Origin: Funneliformis mosseae
Lineage: Eukaryota; Glomeromycota; Glomeromycetes; Glomerales; Glomeraceae
Assembly: GCA_910592005.1 (NCBI GenBank)
Contig: CAJVPP010002275.1
Span: forward strand, 1-15,512
Direction: 5' to 3'
Length of the DNA: 15,512 nucleotides
Below, one piece after another: positions 1 through 9,023 of this stretch (the first letter of the stretch is position 1; the number at the start of each line of letters is the position of its first letter). Below the pieces are notes generated by a model. That model was not told where the DNA came from, searched no databases, and was given only the letters and a program-made list of their open reading frames with translations. The position numbers and the translations under genes are program-made.

Positions 1-236
1 TTTTGATATACGTTTGATAATCTAAATACTAAGCCACAATAAGATTTACTTCTTTTATTCTGATTGGCTAATCATATTATCACATGAAAAGGTGAGATAT
101 TTGGAACCCCTCCCTCGATAATCACGTAATATGTGTCACTCCCCTTAGTTGATTATGTATTTTTTAAATAAAAAAAAATTTTGAATTTACTTACTTGTAG
201 CTGGAGTTAGAGGCGGTCAAATACTTATGACCGCTA
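1..236. other. Non-coding left edge, possibly the end of another DNA transposon
   Basis: No reading frame of interest is seen. Bases 61-160 are visibly less AT-rich than the rest of the window, with short runs such as GGAACCCCTCCCTCG. A dyad TGATT-GGCT-AATCA lies at 61-74. An exact 7-bp inverted pair, GCGGTCA (213-219) and TGACCGC (228-234), sits next to the point where the minus-strand LINE coding frame stops. Read on the minus strand, the boundary begins TAGCGGTCATAAGTATT, which resembles a Tc1/mariner-style terminus next to a TA. My inference is that another element was inserted into the LINE here and extends leftward out of the window. No opposite terminus is visible. Confidence 0.3.
213..234. 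repeat. 22-bp perfect-arm inverted repeat (7-bp arms, 8-bp loop)
   Basis: GCGGTCA at 213-219 is the exact reverse complement of TGACCGC at 228-234. It is G+C-rich in a very AT-rich region and lies at the break of the LINE reading frame, so it may mark a transposon end. Confidence 0.6.
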
Positions 237-237
237 C

Positions 238-2355
238 TATAAATAGGTATAAAATGTTATAAACGAATCTAGCAGAAAGGTGTAGTATTATAAGAGCCAC
301 AGCAAGAGTAAAAATATTCATACAGTTATAGGCCTTAGACATATCTTACAAGAGGACCTACAATTTTGTGTTATTATAAAAAGCATTTTGTTTAATGTTA
401 TCAAAGATATGAATGAGATTAAAGATGGATTTGAAAGGAAAACTAGCGAAATAATCTTTTTAGAATATTATGTTGAACAAAAACGTCAACAAGTCTTAAA
501 TTAAGTAGTTGAACAAATGCTTTCCTAATGCATTTTAATAAAGTAATTGGACAAGTATTGTTCTAATTATATTCTCATAATTCTAGTTTTGGGATTGGGT
601 AAACATATGTCAGATTTTAGCGGTTAAGTATTGAAGAAATTTGTAAGCAGCTGCAGATAATGTGCTATAAACATTTCTTTGTAAGTGGTTCTAAATGTTT
701 TAACATTTCATTTAAAATTTTAGATGATCCTAAAACTTTATCATTTAGAAATTGATCAATAATCCTATACCATTCGTTCGCAAAAGGTAAGGATATCAAA
801 TTATTATAGATTTAGGGATTAATTGAGTTTACTGAAGTATATGTAAAAATCTAATTCTTTGAGATCTCTTTAGTATAATGCGTAATGCCTGCAACTTGTT
901 GAAAGTATCTGATGACTTCTTTTTTGATATCAGATTTCTCAAAAAGTAGATCTTAGGATAGAGACAAATTATTGACATATTTATCTAATATAATGGTAGT
1001 TTTTCTTCAATTAAGAACTGAGTTAATCATCTGAGATGGATTATGTTTAAAATCATCTACACAGATATCGAAGACTTTCTGAATACTTTTGAGTTTAAAA
1101 TCATATTCACACAATTTTACTTTTATTTTAAGACCAACGAGAAGAAGTTTAATATCTGGAAAAATAAAATGAATCAAAACACAGTGAGAAGACAATCAAG
1201 TGAAATAGTATTTAGGCCATTAGAGTGAGTAAACTATAAAATTACAAATATAAGTTGATCTATTTAGAATGAACAGTAAGGTTTTTAAAATACTTTTTTG
1301 ATATTTTTGTGAAGTGATAGAGTAATTTTATATCATTGTAGATCTTTGATAGAGCGATAGGTTTTTTGAAGAGTGATAATTTTTTGCCTTGTGTATTAGA
1401 ATACATTTTTTTACCATTAAAATGAGGAAATCTTGAAGATTTTATGACCAGATTGTGTTATGTAAAATATGTCTCAATAAGTTAGAATTTATCTTATTGT
1501 TAAATTTGTCTTTAAATTTAAACCATTTGGAATTATTCATTAAATTATAGTTGAAGGAAGATTTGACTGAGCTTTTTCTTGTAAATACAGAATATTTTAA
1601 GGAATTAAGTATCTTGATTGAGACAATATAATGGTTAAAGATAGAGAAGTCTATTTGAATATTTTTACAGTCAAGAATATTGAGTGCTAATTCAGGTGTC
1701 ATAAAAATGTAATCAATTCTAGATGAAGATGTTTTGTTGACAAAAGACAGATATAAAGTTTTAACTTTTTTAAATTGGATATTAAAAGCATCATACAAAT
1801 CGTAATGAATGAGAGAATTAATAAAATTTAAATTGAAAGAAGAGTTGTTAGAATAATCTATGTCTGCATTTAAGTCTCTAATGAGAATGATATGAAATTC
1901 ATTTTTGATGGCATTGTCTAATAATTGTTTTAAAAAAGCAATTGATTATTTTGTAATTTTGGTTAGAGAGTTAACGGGTAAAAGGTAACAGTTAATGATT
2001 AGTAATTTTTGTTTGTTTATGAATTGAAGTTTTGCAAAAATAATTCTATCAAATTTAAAGTCATGAAAAAATATGTATTTAGTAATACAAGGGCTAAAAG
2101 AAAGGCTGACACCAATTCTAGTTAGATGGAAGTTTTAGTTATTGTTAAAAAAGTGGTATAATCAGAAAAATCATGATTGAAAATGGAGATAAAGTTAGTT
2201 TTCTGTAAATCTATAATGTCAAATTGATTAATTGAATATAAGAAAAAAAGGTAATTTTATTTTACAAGGTCATTGAAAGAATGGATATTATATGTTGCAA
2301 TTCTAAGATTAGAAAGGGAAGAAGTGTAAAAACTAGGAGTACTTGTGTTGTTCAT
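238..2355 (-). pseudogene. LINE ORF2 remnant: APE endonuclease plus N-terminal reverse transcriptase
   Basis: ORF2 of a LINE nicks target DNA and copies the element RNA there. The ATG at 2355-2353 begins MNNTSTPSF and leads into the endonuclease start LRIATYNIHS. Later motifs are LQKTNF (2211-2191), RDLNAD (1879-1862), SSRIDYIFMTP (about 1725-1695) and FNHYIV (about 1637-1620). In the APE fold these correspond to QET, GDLN, the S-x-x-D block and SDH, so the catalytic Glu (now Lys) and the final Asp (now Asn) are lost. A linker reads to about 850 (KKEVIRYFQQVAGITHYT). Reverse transcriptase follows: YVYPIPK (607-587), CPITLLKCIRKAF near 540-505, and motif A DMSKAYN at 345-325, where the last residue is usually Asp. 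The frame fails near 240. Stops replace expected Gln and Trp codons, and at least one frameshift lies near 2165. Confidence 0.85.
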
Positions 2356-2393
2356 TGTAGAGACAGTAATTATGAGAGTAATAATAATTATTG

Positions 2394-4351
2394 TTAGAAA
2401 TTGCCGATGTAGTGTTCTATTACTTTGTCAAGGTCTTCAGTTAAGGGTTCAAAAATTTGTGTATCATGTTTGTTAAAAATATTTTTGTTGAGAAAAGTGG
2501 TTTAGAAGTTGTGACAAGACTTAAGTAACTTATTGAGTATAGAAGTAAATTCTGATATATGTTATTATTGTTTCTGACAAATAAGGATTAATTGTTCGTT
2601 TGTTTATTTTTTTAAATAGGCAGTGCAAAGATTGGTATTGATATATGAGGATTTTTGGTCTACTTCAGTAGCAGATTTTAGTAAGTTATTATTAAATTCC
2701 TCTACTTTAGCAGAAGTGATGACTTTAATGTAAAGGGCTTTTTCAACAACGGTTAAACATTACTGTGAAACTTAAATTCAATACAAAGATCAGTGAATAT
2801 GTTGAAAATAGAAGTAAGTTAGAAGGTGACGAATTGTTTAAAGTCTGGATTATAGATTGAGCCACCTTTTACAGTATTATTGTTTAATTTTGAAGTGAAA
2901 AGAACTTCAGTTTTTATAAAATCATCTATGGGTTATCATCTGTCCAATACTATTTTGGTTTAATAATAGAAGAATTAGGAAAAGATGTATTAGCATTAGA
3001 CTTAGGTGGTGAAGGTGAGGGAGGTCTTCTTTTAGGGGTCTTTTAAGAATTGTTAAGTTATTGCAGGGTCTTAGTTATGTATACAAAAGTAATATTATTA
3101 TAAATAGCATCTCTTACAGAATTTTGTTTAGATGTAGTATAATTATTGAATTGAGCAGGTTGGAATCTTTGATACAGATTTTACATACTACAGTCTTTGG
3201 AAGTCTAATGATGCTTGGAACAAGAAGATGCATTATGATCGCTGATGAGCAAATAACACAAAGTTTAACATTTGAATCAGTCCACTCAAGTTTTTTGTTA
3301 TTTAACGTTAAATTCTTAATACTTATAGCATCCTAAGTATCTTCTTTGTTAAGAAAATAAAAAAATGCATATTGTAAATTATTGTAGTTAAAGCAAACTC
3401 TAGGAATGATTCAGGCAGTAGCAGAGACCATGTTGCTAATGTCTTAAAGATCACATGATGTAATGTTACAGAGAATGTTAGTAAGTTTAGTTAAAAATGC
3501 AGAATAAGCTTGAATATCAGTTTTAAAGAGACTGTAAGAATAGTAATAGATTATATCGTTTAAAAGGTAGATGTCATCTCCTTTTTTTAGTTCTTAAAAG
3601 TTAGCTTTCTTATTGAAGATAATTATAACTCTTTGCCAGAGGTTTTTAGTTTCTATGTAAAATGATCAATATTTCTAAATCTAGAAAATAATTTGTATAA
3701 TTTAGTTTTCATAGCATCTAGAGGAATTTCTGTAACCATGATCGACCAATTGGGTATATAAGAGGCAGATTTTTTTATGTTCAACAGTTAGAATATAATG
3801 TTATTCATATCAGAAAATTTGAAATTGCAAAAAGTATCACGTTCAAATTTGTCTACAAAGGTAATTTTAATGATTGCTTGATTCTAATTGATAGGGTATT
3901 GTCCTCTTGTGACATTGACGAACAAGTTGTATTTATTATAGTACAGATCAGTAATCTTTGAGATCTTTATTTGAGGGTTTAATCCAGGAAATTTTTCCAT
4001 TGAAATATATATAAAAAATTTGATAATTTGAGTTGAAGGTGTTTCAAAGCCAAGGGTCAAAGTGTTTAAAATATTTTCTGATACATCAAAGAACTCGTCA
4101 ACATTTATAGTTAGTTTTGATGCAGTTGTTTCTGATGTTGATGTATTAGTTTCAGGATCTTTTCCTTATCAAGGTTGTTAGTTGAACTTTTCTTGACTGG
4201 GTCAACTTTCATCATGCTAGTGTTTTTTAAAAGAACAGTAAGATTATTATCTAAAATTATGAGTTGTTTTTTATTTTTTTGTTGGTTGTTTGTCAATAAC
4301 TAGTGACATAGAGTGACTACAGTTAGCATTTTTTTTCATTTTTCTTGGCAT
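2394..4351 (-). pseudogene. LINE ORF1 remnant with CCHC zinc knuckle
   Basis: ORF1 proteins of LINEs bind the element RNA and form the ribonucleoprotein. The first plausible start is the ATG at 4351-4349 (MPRKMKKNANC). The frame is broken soon after and resumes in others; long open stretches include one read from about 4165 (SKLTINVDEFFDV) down to about 3650. A zinc knuckle CX2CX4HX4C lies at 3260-3220, but a frameshift falls between its second Cys and the His. A basic Pro/Ser-rich linker (KRRPPSPSPPKS) follows near 3035-3000. The C-terminus ends in an acidic amphipathic stretch (EPLTEDLDKVIEHYIGNF) and a stop at 2396-2394. ORF2 starts 38 bases later on the same strand. Several TAA/TAG codons sit where Gln is likely. 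The family assignment rests on the knuckle and on the ORF2 neighbour. Confidence 0.75.
3220..3260 (-). other. CCHC zinc knuckle motif in LINE ORF1, split by a frameshift
   Basis: The two Cys codons are at 3260-3258 (TGT) and 3251-3249 (TGC), giving C-V-I-C. After a one-base frame change the text continues D-H-N-A-S-S-C, with His at 3237-3235 and the final Cys at 3222-3220. Spacing is CX2CX4HX4C, the retroviral/LINE nucleic-acid-binding knuckle. This position can be used to align the copy with intact relatives. Confidence 0.7.
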
Positions 4352-4458
4352 TTTTAAATTGACAGAAAGAGTTTTCTTTTGTCTTTTCATCTTTTATATA
4401 GAGAAAATTTCTATCTTATTTATATAAAAATTAAAGTAGATCATTTTTGTAAATTCTA
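4352..4458 (-). other. Possible LINE 5' leader, no gene
   Basis: This AT-rich stretch lies between the ORF1 start and the Tc1 insertion. It has no open frame of note. It may be the 5' untranslated region of the minus-strand LINE or plain flank; no LINE target-site duplication was recognised. Confidence 0.3.
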
Positions 4459-4486
4459 TAGAGGGTGGACAAAAGTTCTGAACACT
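4459..4486 (+). repeat. Left terminal inverted repeat of the Tc1/mariner element
   Basis: Begins TAGAGGGTGGACAAAAG and pairs with 5020-5049. The first base is T where the partner TIR has C, consistent with a C to T transition. Confidence 0.85.
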
Positions 4487-4588
4487 TTTTCACCAAATAT
4501 AAAACTTATAATTCCTTAGCATTAATAGTAAAAGTTTTAATATTATTTTATTTAAAGCTGGTTAAGGCATACATTCTGTATTAAATTT

Positions 4589-4868
4589 TTAGTACTTGGT
4601 TGGACCTCCTTTGTCACAATCACAGCCTGAATTCGCTATGGTATACTATCGACTAAATTTTCACTAGTATGCATCAGAATTTTTCACCATGCCTTTTTAA
4701 CATATCGGTCGAGGTTAGCAAGATTCAATGGTAGTTTTTAAATATGTACGAATGTATTTTTTAATATCAGCCTATAAATTTTTAATTGGGTTAAGATCAG
4801 AACTTTGGACTGGCTAAGTAAAATATAGCTTTGCGTTATTCTTTGGTTAATTCTTTATTTTGTCCCAT
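4589..4868 (-). pseudogene. Tc1/mariner transposase, deleted to its N- and C-terminal ends
   Basis: The intact family enzyme is a DD34E/D cut-and-paste transposase of about 340 residues. Here the ATG at 4868-4866 starts MGQNKELTKE, then a stop in place of Gln, then RKAI, the first turn of the usual N-terminal helix-turn-helix. Around 4820-4830 the frame jumps straight to the third catalytic block, read at 4813-4772 as PVQSSDLNPIKNL followed by a stop where Trp is expected. The family consensus is SPDLNPIENLW, so the catalytic Glu is now Lys (4783-4781). The C-terminus RIQAVIVTKGGPTKY and stop at 4591-4589 match the family end. The DNA-binding middle and the first two Asp blocks are gone, removed by an internal deletion. 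Confidence 0.85.
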
Positions 4869-5019
4869 TATTTTTCGATTTGGTATAGATTAAGTGAATC
4901 AAAATAACAAAAAAACACAAATTTTTTTATTTTGATTATGTAAATAAACAATAGACAGTCATATGACTGCAGTATAGTATCACAATTATATAATGAAAAT
5001 TTTTAAATCGTATTTATAA

Positions 5020-5049
5020 AGGTGTCCAGAAACTTTTGTCTACCCTCTG
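5020..5049 (-). repeat. Right terminal inverted repeat of the Tc1/mariner element
   Basis: Its reverse complement starts CAGAGGGTAGACAAAAG and continues TTTCTGGACACC. The flanking TA at 5050-5051 matches the TA at 4457-4458. Confidence 0.85.
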
Positions 5050-5400
5050 TATAATTTCTTAATTTCCTAACTTAATAGATTCTATGATTTCCTAATTTTT
5101 TATTCCTATAATTTTTATAATTTTTTATTTTTCTTTTTAATATTCTATTATTTTCTAATTTTTCTCTTATAATTTCTATAAAATTCTTTCTAAGTTTTTT
5201 GTTATTATTATAATATTTCTGATATTTCTATTTTAATTAATCTGTTAATTTTATTATTTCTAATTTAATTATTTCATTAATTTTGTTATTTCTCATCTAA
5301 GTATTCTATCACTTTTATGATATAATTATAATATTATATTTCCTTTTTAAAATTTTTTTTGTTATCTTTATATGAAAGTTATCTAACATTTGGTAATTGC

Positions 5401-5505
5401 TTTTATCTTTTTCTTTTAATAAATAATTTATCCTTTTTTTTGGTAAGTAAATTATCCTTTTCCTTTGGTAAATAATTTATCTATTAGCTAATAGTTTATC
5501 TGTAT
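5401..5505. repeat. Degenerate tandem repeat, unit about 25 bp, about four copies
   Basis: Successive units share the pattern TTTATCC-TTTTcCTTTGGTAA-ATAA. Copies begin near 5404, 5427, 5453 and 5478, with the last one diverged. No coding role is evident. Confidence 0.5.
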
Positions 5506-5647
5506 TCTATGTTTTAGTTTTTAATTAAATATTATCTATTATAATCTTTTATTTAATTGAATATTTCTTTTAGTTATTTAATTGAAATGTCACGTGATAT
5601 TAGTTCTATAAATTTTGATTTTATAGTATTCAAAAAAATTTTTTATT

Positions 5648-5759
5648 TAAGGGTAAAGTATATGATATCATCATAAATATATCAAAAATCATATGATATA
5701 GATCTTCATAATCATAATTTGCATAATATCATAAAATACAGATAATTTTATACCCTTAT
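5648..5759. repeat. Possible small fold-back element or MITE
   Basis: TAAGGGTA at 5648-5655 is inverted as TACCCTTA at 5751-5758, and the intervening AT-rich arms are partly complementary, with ATGATATC-type words on both sides. The ends are short and no clear target duplication is seen, so this could be chance in such AT-rich DNA. Confidence 0.3.
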
Positions 5760-6005
5760 TTGACTCAGCAAAATTTGAGCTATCTGACAATATATTATTA
5801 ATATATATTGTTAATAAAATAACTTAAGAAAGTTAGTTTAATTACTACCTAAGATTGCGAATTCTGACTTTATAGTTGCGAATTCTTTATATATGATAAC
5901 AAAAATTAAGAAATATATAAAAAGATTTTATTTTACGTATTAAAAACTACCTTCTAAATAATAAAATTTAGTAGTTTATTTTCTTTTAAAAAAAATGTAC
6001 TCACA

Positions 6006-6028
6006 ATATATATATATATATATATATA
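6006..6028. repeat. (AT)n microsatellite
   Basis: Uninterrupted AT dinucleotide run of about 11 to 12 units. Confidence 0.9.
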
Positions 6029-6234
6029 AAATAGCTAAGTTTTTATGGTATCAAAATCTCTTTTTTAATGACAAAAATCAGATTTTTTCATAATAAAATA
6101 GTATTACAGTTCTTTAAAATGCTTATGAATGATAAGTGAAGCAATATTTATAGGTGATAAGCAGAAGGTTTAATTTGTTATTTAGATTTAAAAGAGTATC
6201 AGTAAATTAACAGTTTATTTAATAACTATAATAA

Positions 6235-6345
6235 TGGAGTACTGCTTCAGTCGGCGCTCTGTACTATACAATTATATTAGAGAGATTAAACTAAACTATT
6301 ATATAAAACTATGAGTCAGACATACTGCTAAGCTAAAAGAATTTG
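6235..6345. other. Less AT-rich patch of unknown origin
   Basis: The stretch around CTTCAGTCGGCGCTCTG is richer in G+C than anything within a kilobase on either side and is followed by a TATA-like and A-rich run. It might be a piece of an LTR or another short repeat. I see no partner copy, coding frame or RNA fold that would settle this. Confidence 0.25.
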
Positions 6346-6594
6346 TCCTTTATTTATATATAATGGAAAATATAAAGTTACCGAAGATATAAAAGAAATA
6401 AATATAATAAATAAAATATATTAAATAAGTAAAATATAATAGATATATAAGATAAATAAAATAAAATAATTAAAAGAAATATATTGTATAAAAGAAATAT
6501 ATGTTATAGATAACATAGATGATATAGAAGACATATATGATTTCTTAGGAATTGATGTCATCCTTTAGATCATCATTATCCATATCTTCTTTCG

Positions 6595-6985
6595 TGTAAT
6601 AATAGGTTACATTTTGTATTAAATACTTTACAATTTTAGCAAGTTATAAATATACATGAACAATTTCAAGATATAACAGTTAATTCTCAAGCAGAATATT
6701 ATCATATTAAAGTAAATAATGAAAGGACCTAAGTATCACTTTTACCTAGTTATACAATTTACATTACTTTTAATAATAATATATTCAAACTTTTTATCAA
6801 ATATTCTAATCAACAGTTATTATTTTCAGTTGATTTTAAAATAGATAAAAATAATCTTATTATCATTATAATATCAGATTCTTAACCTGATCATTTTCAA
6901 AGTCTCATAAAATATATCAATTCTAATGGTAAAATTATCCATTTCTTCTATAATAGGTATTAATATTTTATCTATTATTAAGCCA
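6595..6985 (+). pseudogene. Decayed coding segment, probably the N-terminal part of the Mutator-like gene
   Basis: One frame, phase starting at 6595, reads about 120 residues of natural-looking protein interrupted by stops at 6637, 6730 and 6883, each where a Gln codon would fit. Readable blocks include HEQFQDITVNSQAEYYHIKV, then an alternating hydrophobic stretch (SYTIYITFNNNIFKLFIKYS) and PDHFQSLIKYINSNGK. No catalytic motif is seen and I do not recognise the domain; the pattern suggests a beta-rich fold. It has the same strand and the same kind of decay as the segments downstream, so I infer that it belongs to the same gene. It could instead be a separate gene. The true start is not determined. 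Confidence 0.5.
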
Positions 6986-7354
6986 AATAAATAAAATAAT
7001 TAGTTTTTCATAATATTAAATAATAAAATTTGACCAGACCATTTAGAAAATAATTTACTTAAGAAAAAAATTTAACGAATCATTAAAAGATGATTAGCTG
7101 ATTTTGTAAATAAATTTTTTTCTCACCTGTAGACCTGAATAAAAAATTTATTTTATTTTATCTCGCAAAAAAAATATTTTACCCCTTAAATTACAATTGA
7201 TCAAAATTTAATCTAAGATCTATTTTAATCTTTTTTTATCAGACATTCGATTTATTTTTTCTTCATTCTTTGTTGTATTAAATATTTTTATATTTGTTTT
7301 TTTAACATGTTAAACAAAGATTTTTCAATATAATCTTTTATATATATAAAATAT
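6986..7354. other. Gap without readable coding sequence
   Basis: AT-rich, with runs of A and T and no frame longer than a few dozen codons. It separates two coding remnants of the same strand and may hold a further small insertion or the most decayed part of the gene. Confidence 0.4.
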
Positions 7355-7901
7355 ATACCTTCTATAAGTATAAAAGTTATATTGAGTAATAGAAAAGAAG
7401 TACTTAAATAGTAAATACATCCTATTATCAAAAATTCTTTATTATCTGAATTTTTTCATTTATTGGCTATTGGATAAATTTTACCAGAAGTTTTTATTAA
7501 TAAAGACTATTAAAATGTTCTATTAAAAGTAAAGATAGGAAATTCACTAAAAGTTGAATTTGTTGATATTAATATTCAATGTAAATTAAATAAAATTTTG
7601 CAAAATTTTGAAAACTTTGTTTTATTTGAATTGCAAATTCTAAAAGACTACCAACCAGTTTTATAAAAAGAAAAGGATACATTTAAAATACTTATTTCTA
7701 ATTCTACAGAATTATCTTTACCATCTTTTAATTTACCAAAAAGCTAAATAAGAAGAATTTATTACGTTAGGATATAATAGCATGGATAAAAAATAATATG
7801 ATGGTTGAAAAGGAAAAATTGCAGTAAAGTCAATAGGAAAATCATTTATAAATGATTTATTAATATAGTATATAAATACATATAGTATTGAAAAAATGAA
7901 A
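7355..7901 (+). pseudogene. Mutator-like gene remnant, segment upstream of the inserted element
   Basis: From about 7355 to 7745 one frame gives a near-continuous protein with a few stops at likely Gln or Trp codons: VLLKVKIGNSLKVEFVDINI, then KILQNFENFVLFELQILKDY and FKILISNSTELSLPSFNLPK. After a one-base shift near 7746-7751 a second frame reads EEFITLGYNSMDKK, then YDG and KGKIAVKSIGKSFINDLL, ending YSIEKMK at 7901, exactly where the CACTAG terminus begins. The next residues of the same frame resume at 10467. The function of this part is unrecognised. It is linked to the transposase only by strand, by rejoining across the insertion and by shared decay. Confidence 0.6.
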
Positions 7902-7916
7902 CACTAGTCAAAATCA
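7902..7916 (+). repeat. Left terminal inverted repeat of the CACTA-like element
   Basis: CACTAGTCAAAATCA, preceded by AAA (7899-7901). It pairs with 10452-10466. Confidence 0.65.
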
Positions 7917-8117
7917 AAAAAATCAGACATGCAAAAATTAGTCTAAAATTAACCTAAAATCAGCTTAAATTTGACAAATTATCAAAAATTAGCCTAACTG
8001 ATTGGCATACATTAGAAATCAACCAAGAATCAGCCAAAATTTAACTGATCTTATTTATAGCTGATTGATATATATCAAAATTTGATCTATCTTATTTATA
8101 ACTGATTAAAATAATTA
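7917..8117. repeat. Left subterminal repeat region of the CACTA-like element
   Basis: Short words related to CTAAAATCAGCYTAAATT and AACTGATT recur here, for example near 7940-7975, 7990-8005, 8030-8050 and 8080-8110. Related words occur at 10395-10435 in the same orientation and inside the 10075-10345 array in the opposite one. Short subterminal repeats in both orientations are typical transposase-binding regions in CACTA elements. The binding role here is inference. Confidence 0.45.
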
Positions 8118-8792
8118 TATTGTTCCTTAGGTACAATAAGTATTATCATACTTAAGAAATAATGTATTTATTGTACCTTAAGTATGATGATTTTATCATT
8201 CTTAAGGAATGATAATATTATTGTTCCTTAGATAAGATAGTTTTATTATACCTAAGGAATAATGGTATTATTATACTTAAGAAATGATTGTTTTATCATT
8301 TCTTAGGGATGATTATTTTATCATTCTTTAAAAATAATTGTTTTATTGTTCCTTAGGAACAATTGTTTTATCATTCTTTAGGGATGATACATTTATCATT
8401 TCTTAAAAACAATTGTTTTATCATTCTTTAAGGATGATGGTATTATCATACTTAAGAAATGATAGTTTTATCATTTCTAAGAAACGATTGTTTTATTATA
8501 CTTAAGGAACAATATATTTATCATTCTGAATAAACAATTGTTTTATCATACTTAAGGAATAATACATTTATTATTCTGAAGAAATGATTGTTTTATTGTA
8601 CTTTAGGTATGATGATTTTATCATTCTTAAGAAATAATGCATTTATCATTCCTTAGAGATGATGATTTTAAGGAACAATGATTTTATTGTTCCTTAAGAA
8701 TGATGATTTTAAGGAATAATAGTATTATCATATCTTAGGTATGGTGATTTTATCATTTCTTAAAAATAATAGTTTTATTGTTCTAATAAACT
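8118..8792. repeat. 25-bp quasi-palindromic minisatellite, about 26 units
   Basis: Units of 25 bp follow one another with almost constant length from 8118. Each is built around a dyad of the type ATCATTCTTAAGAATGAT, with a variant ATTGTTCCTTAGGAACAAT. Unit starts include 8118, 8143, 8168 and 8193, continuing in 25-bp steps. Two extra part-units of about 15 bp lie near 8669 and 8710. Neighbouring right and left arms are also near-complementary, so alternative hairpins are possible. No coding potential. Confidence 0.9.
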
Positions 8793-9023
8793 AAACTTTC
8801 AGATTAAACTGATTTACTAAAATAATATTGATTTAATGTATTATTTGAGTTTATTTCTGATATATAGAAATATTTATATAAATAAGCTTAATTTTTTAAC
8901 TTTTAAAAAATAATTTCAATTATTTTCAAATTTTCTCTTTTTACATTTCACCAAAATACTAAAAAAATATTCGTCTTAAGAATAAAAAGACTTTAAATTA
9001 AATTTTAGTTAATTTTTACTTCT
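8793..9023. other. Non-coding spacer between two arrays
   Basis: AT-rich spacer inside the CACTA-like element. No ORF and no repeat that I could align. Confidence 0.5.

Larger units (their letters stand above)
238..4351 (-). mobile_element. Decayed non-LTR retrotransposon (LINE), ORF1 plus 5' part of ORF2
   Basis: Two consecutive degenerate coding regions are read on the minus strand. The upstream one contains a CCHC zinc knuckle, and the downstream one begins with an APE-type endonuclease and continues into a reverse transcriptase. This ORF1-ORF2 order is the standard plan of APE-class LINEs. The copy is broken in the reverse transcriptase just beyond motif A, so the 3' half (rest of the palm, any RNase H, 3' UTR and tail) is missing. 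Loss of the 3' end is not the usual LINE 5' truncation and is better explained by a later insertion or rearrangement at about 236. The true 5' end is not defined; 4352-4458 could be leader. Stops and frameshifts show that it is dead. Confidence 0.85.
4459..5049 (-). mobile_element. Internally deleted Tc1/mariner DNA transposon with TIRs and TA duplication
   Basis: The left end reads TAGAGGGTGGACAAAAGTTC at 4459 and the right end, reverse-complemented, reads CAGAGGGTAGACAAAAGTTT from 5049. They match over about 25 bases, apart from C to T at the first left base and a single-base indel. TA lies directly outside both ends (4457-4458 and 5050-5051), the target site of this superfamily. The element is 591 bp, against about 1.3-1.7 kb for full Tc1 elements, and encodes only the two ends of a transposase on the minus strand. 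It is a non-autonomous deletion derivative and probably cross-mobilisable in its day. Confidence 0.88.
5052..6590. other. Gene-free AT-rich stretch
   Basis: About 1.5 kb without a credible coding frame on either strand. From 5052 to 5340 the DNA is a blurred repetition of TATTTCTAATTT-like words. It then holds a short tandem repeat (5401-5505), a possible fold-back element (5648-5759), an (AT)n run (6006-6028), a less AT-rich patch (6235-6345) and purine-rich low-complexity DNA (6385-6540). It separates the Tc1 element from the first recognisable part of the Mutator-like gene. Confidence 0.6.

Noticed and set aside
1043..1228. 61-codon plus-strand open frame
   Set aside because: It is antisense to the LINE ORF2 linker read on the minus strand at 1195-850.
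3061..3336. 91-codon open frame on the plus strand
   Set aside because: It lies opposite LINE ORF1, including its zinc knuckle on the minus strand, and shows no protein features of its own.
8118..8792. CRISPR array
   Set aside because: The 25-bp units are contiguous and lack unique spacers, and the context is eukaryotic transposons.
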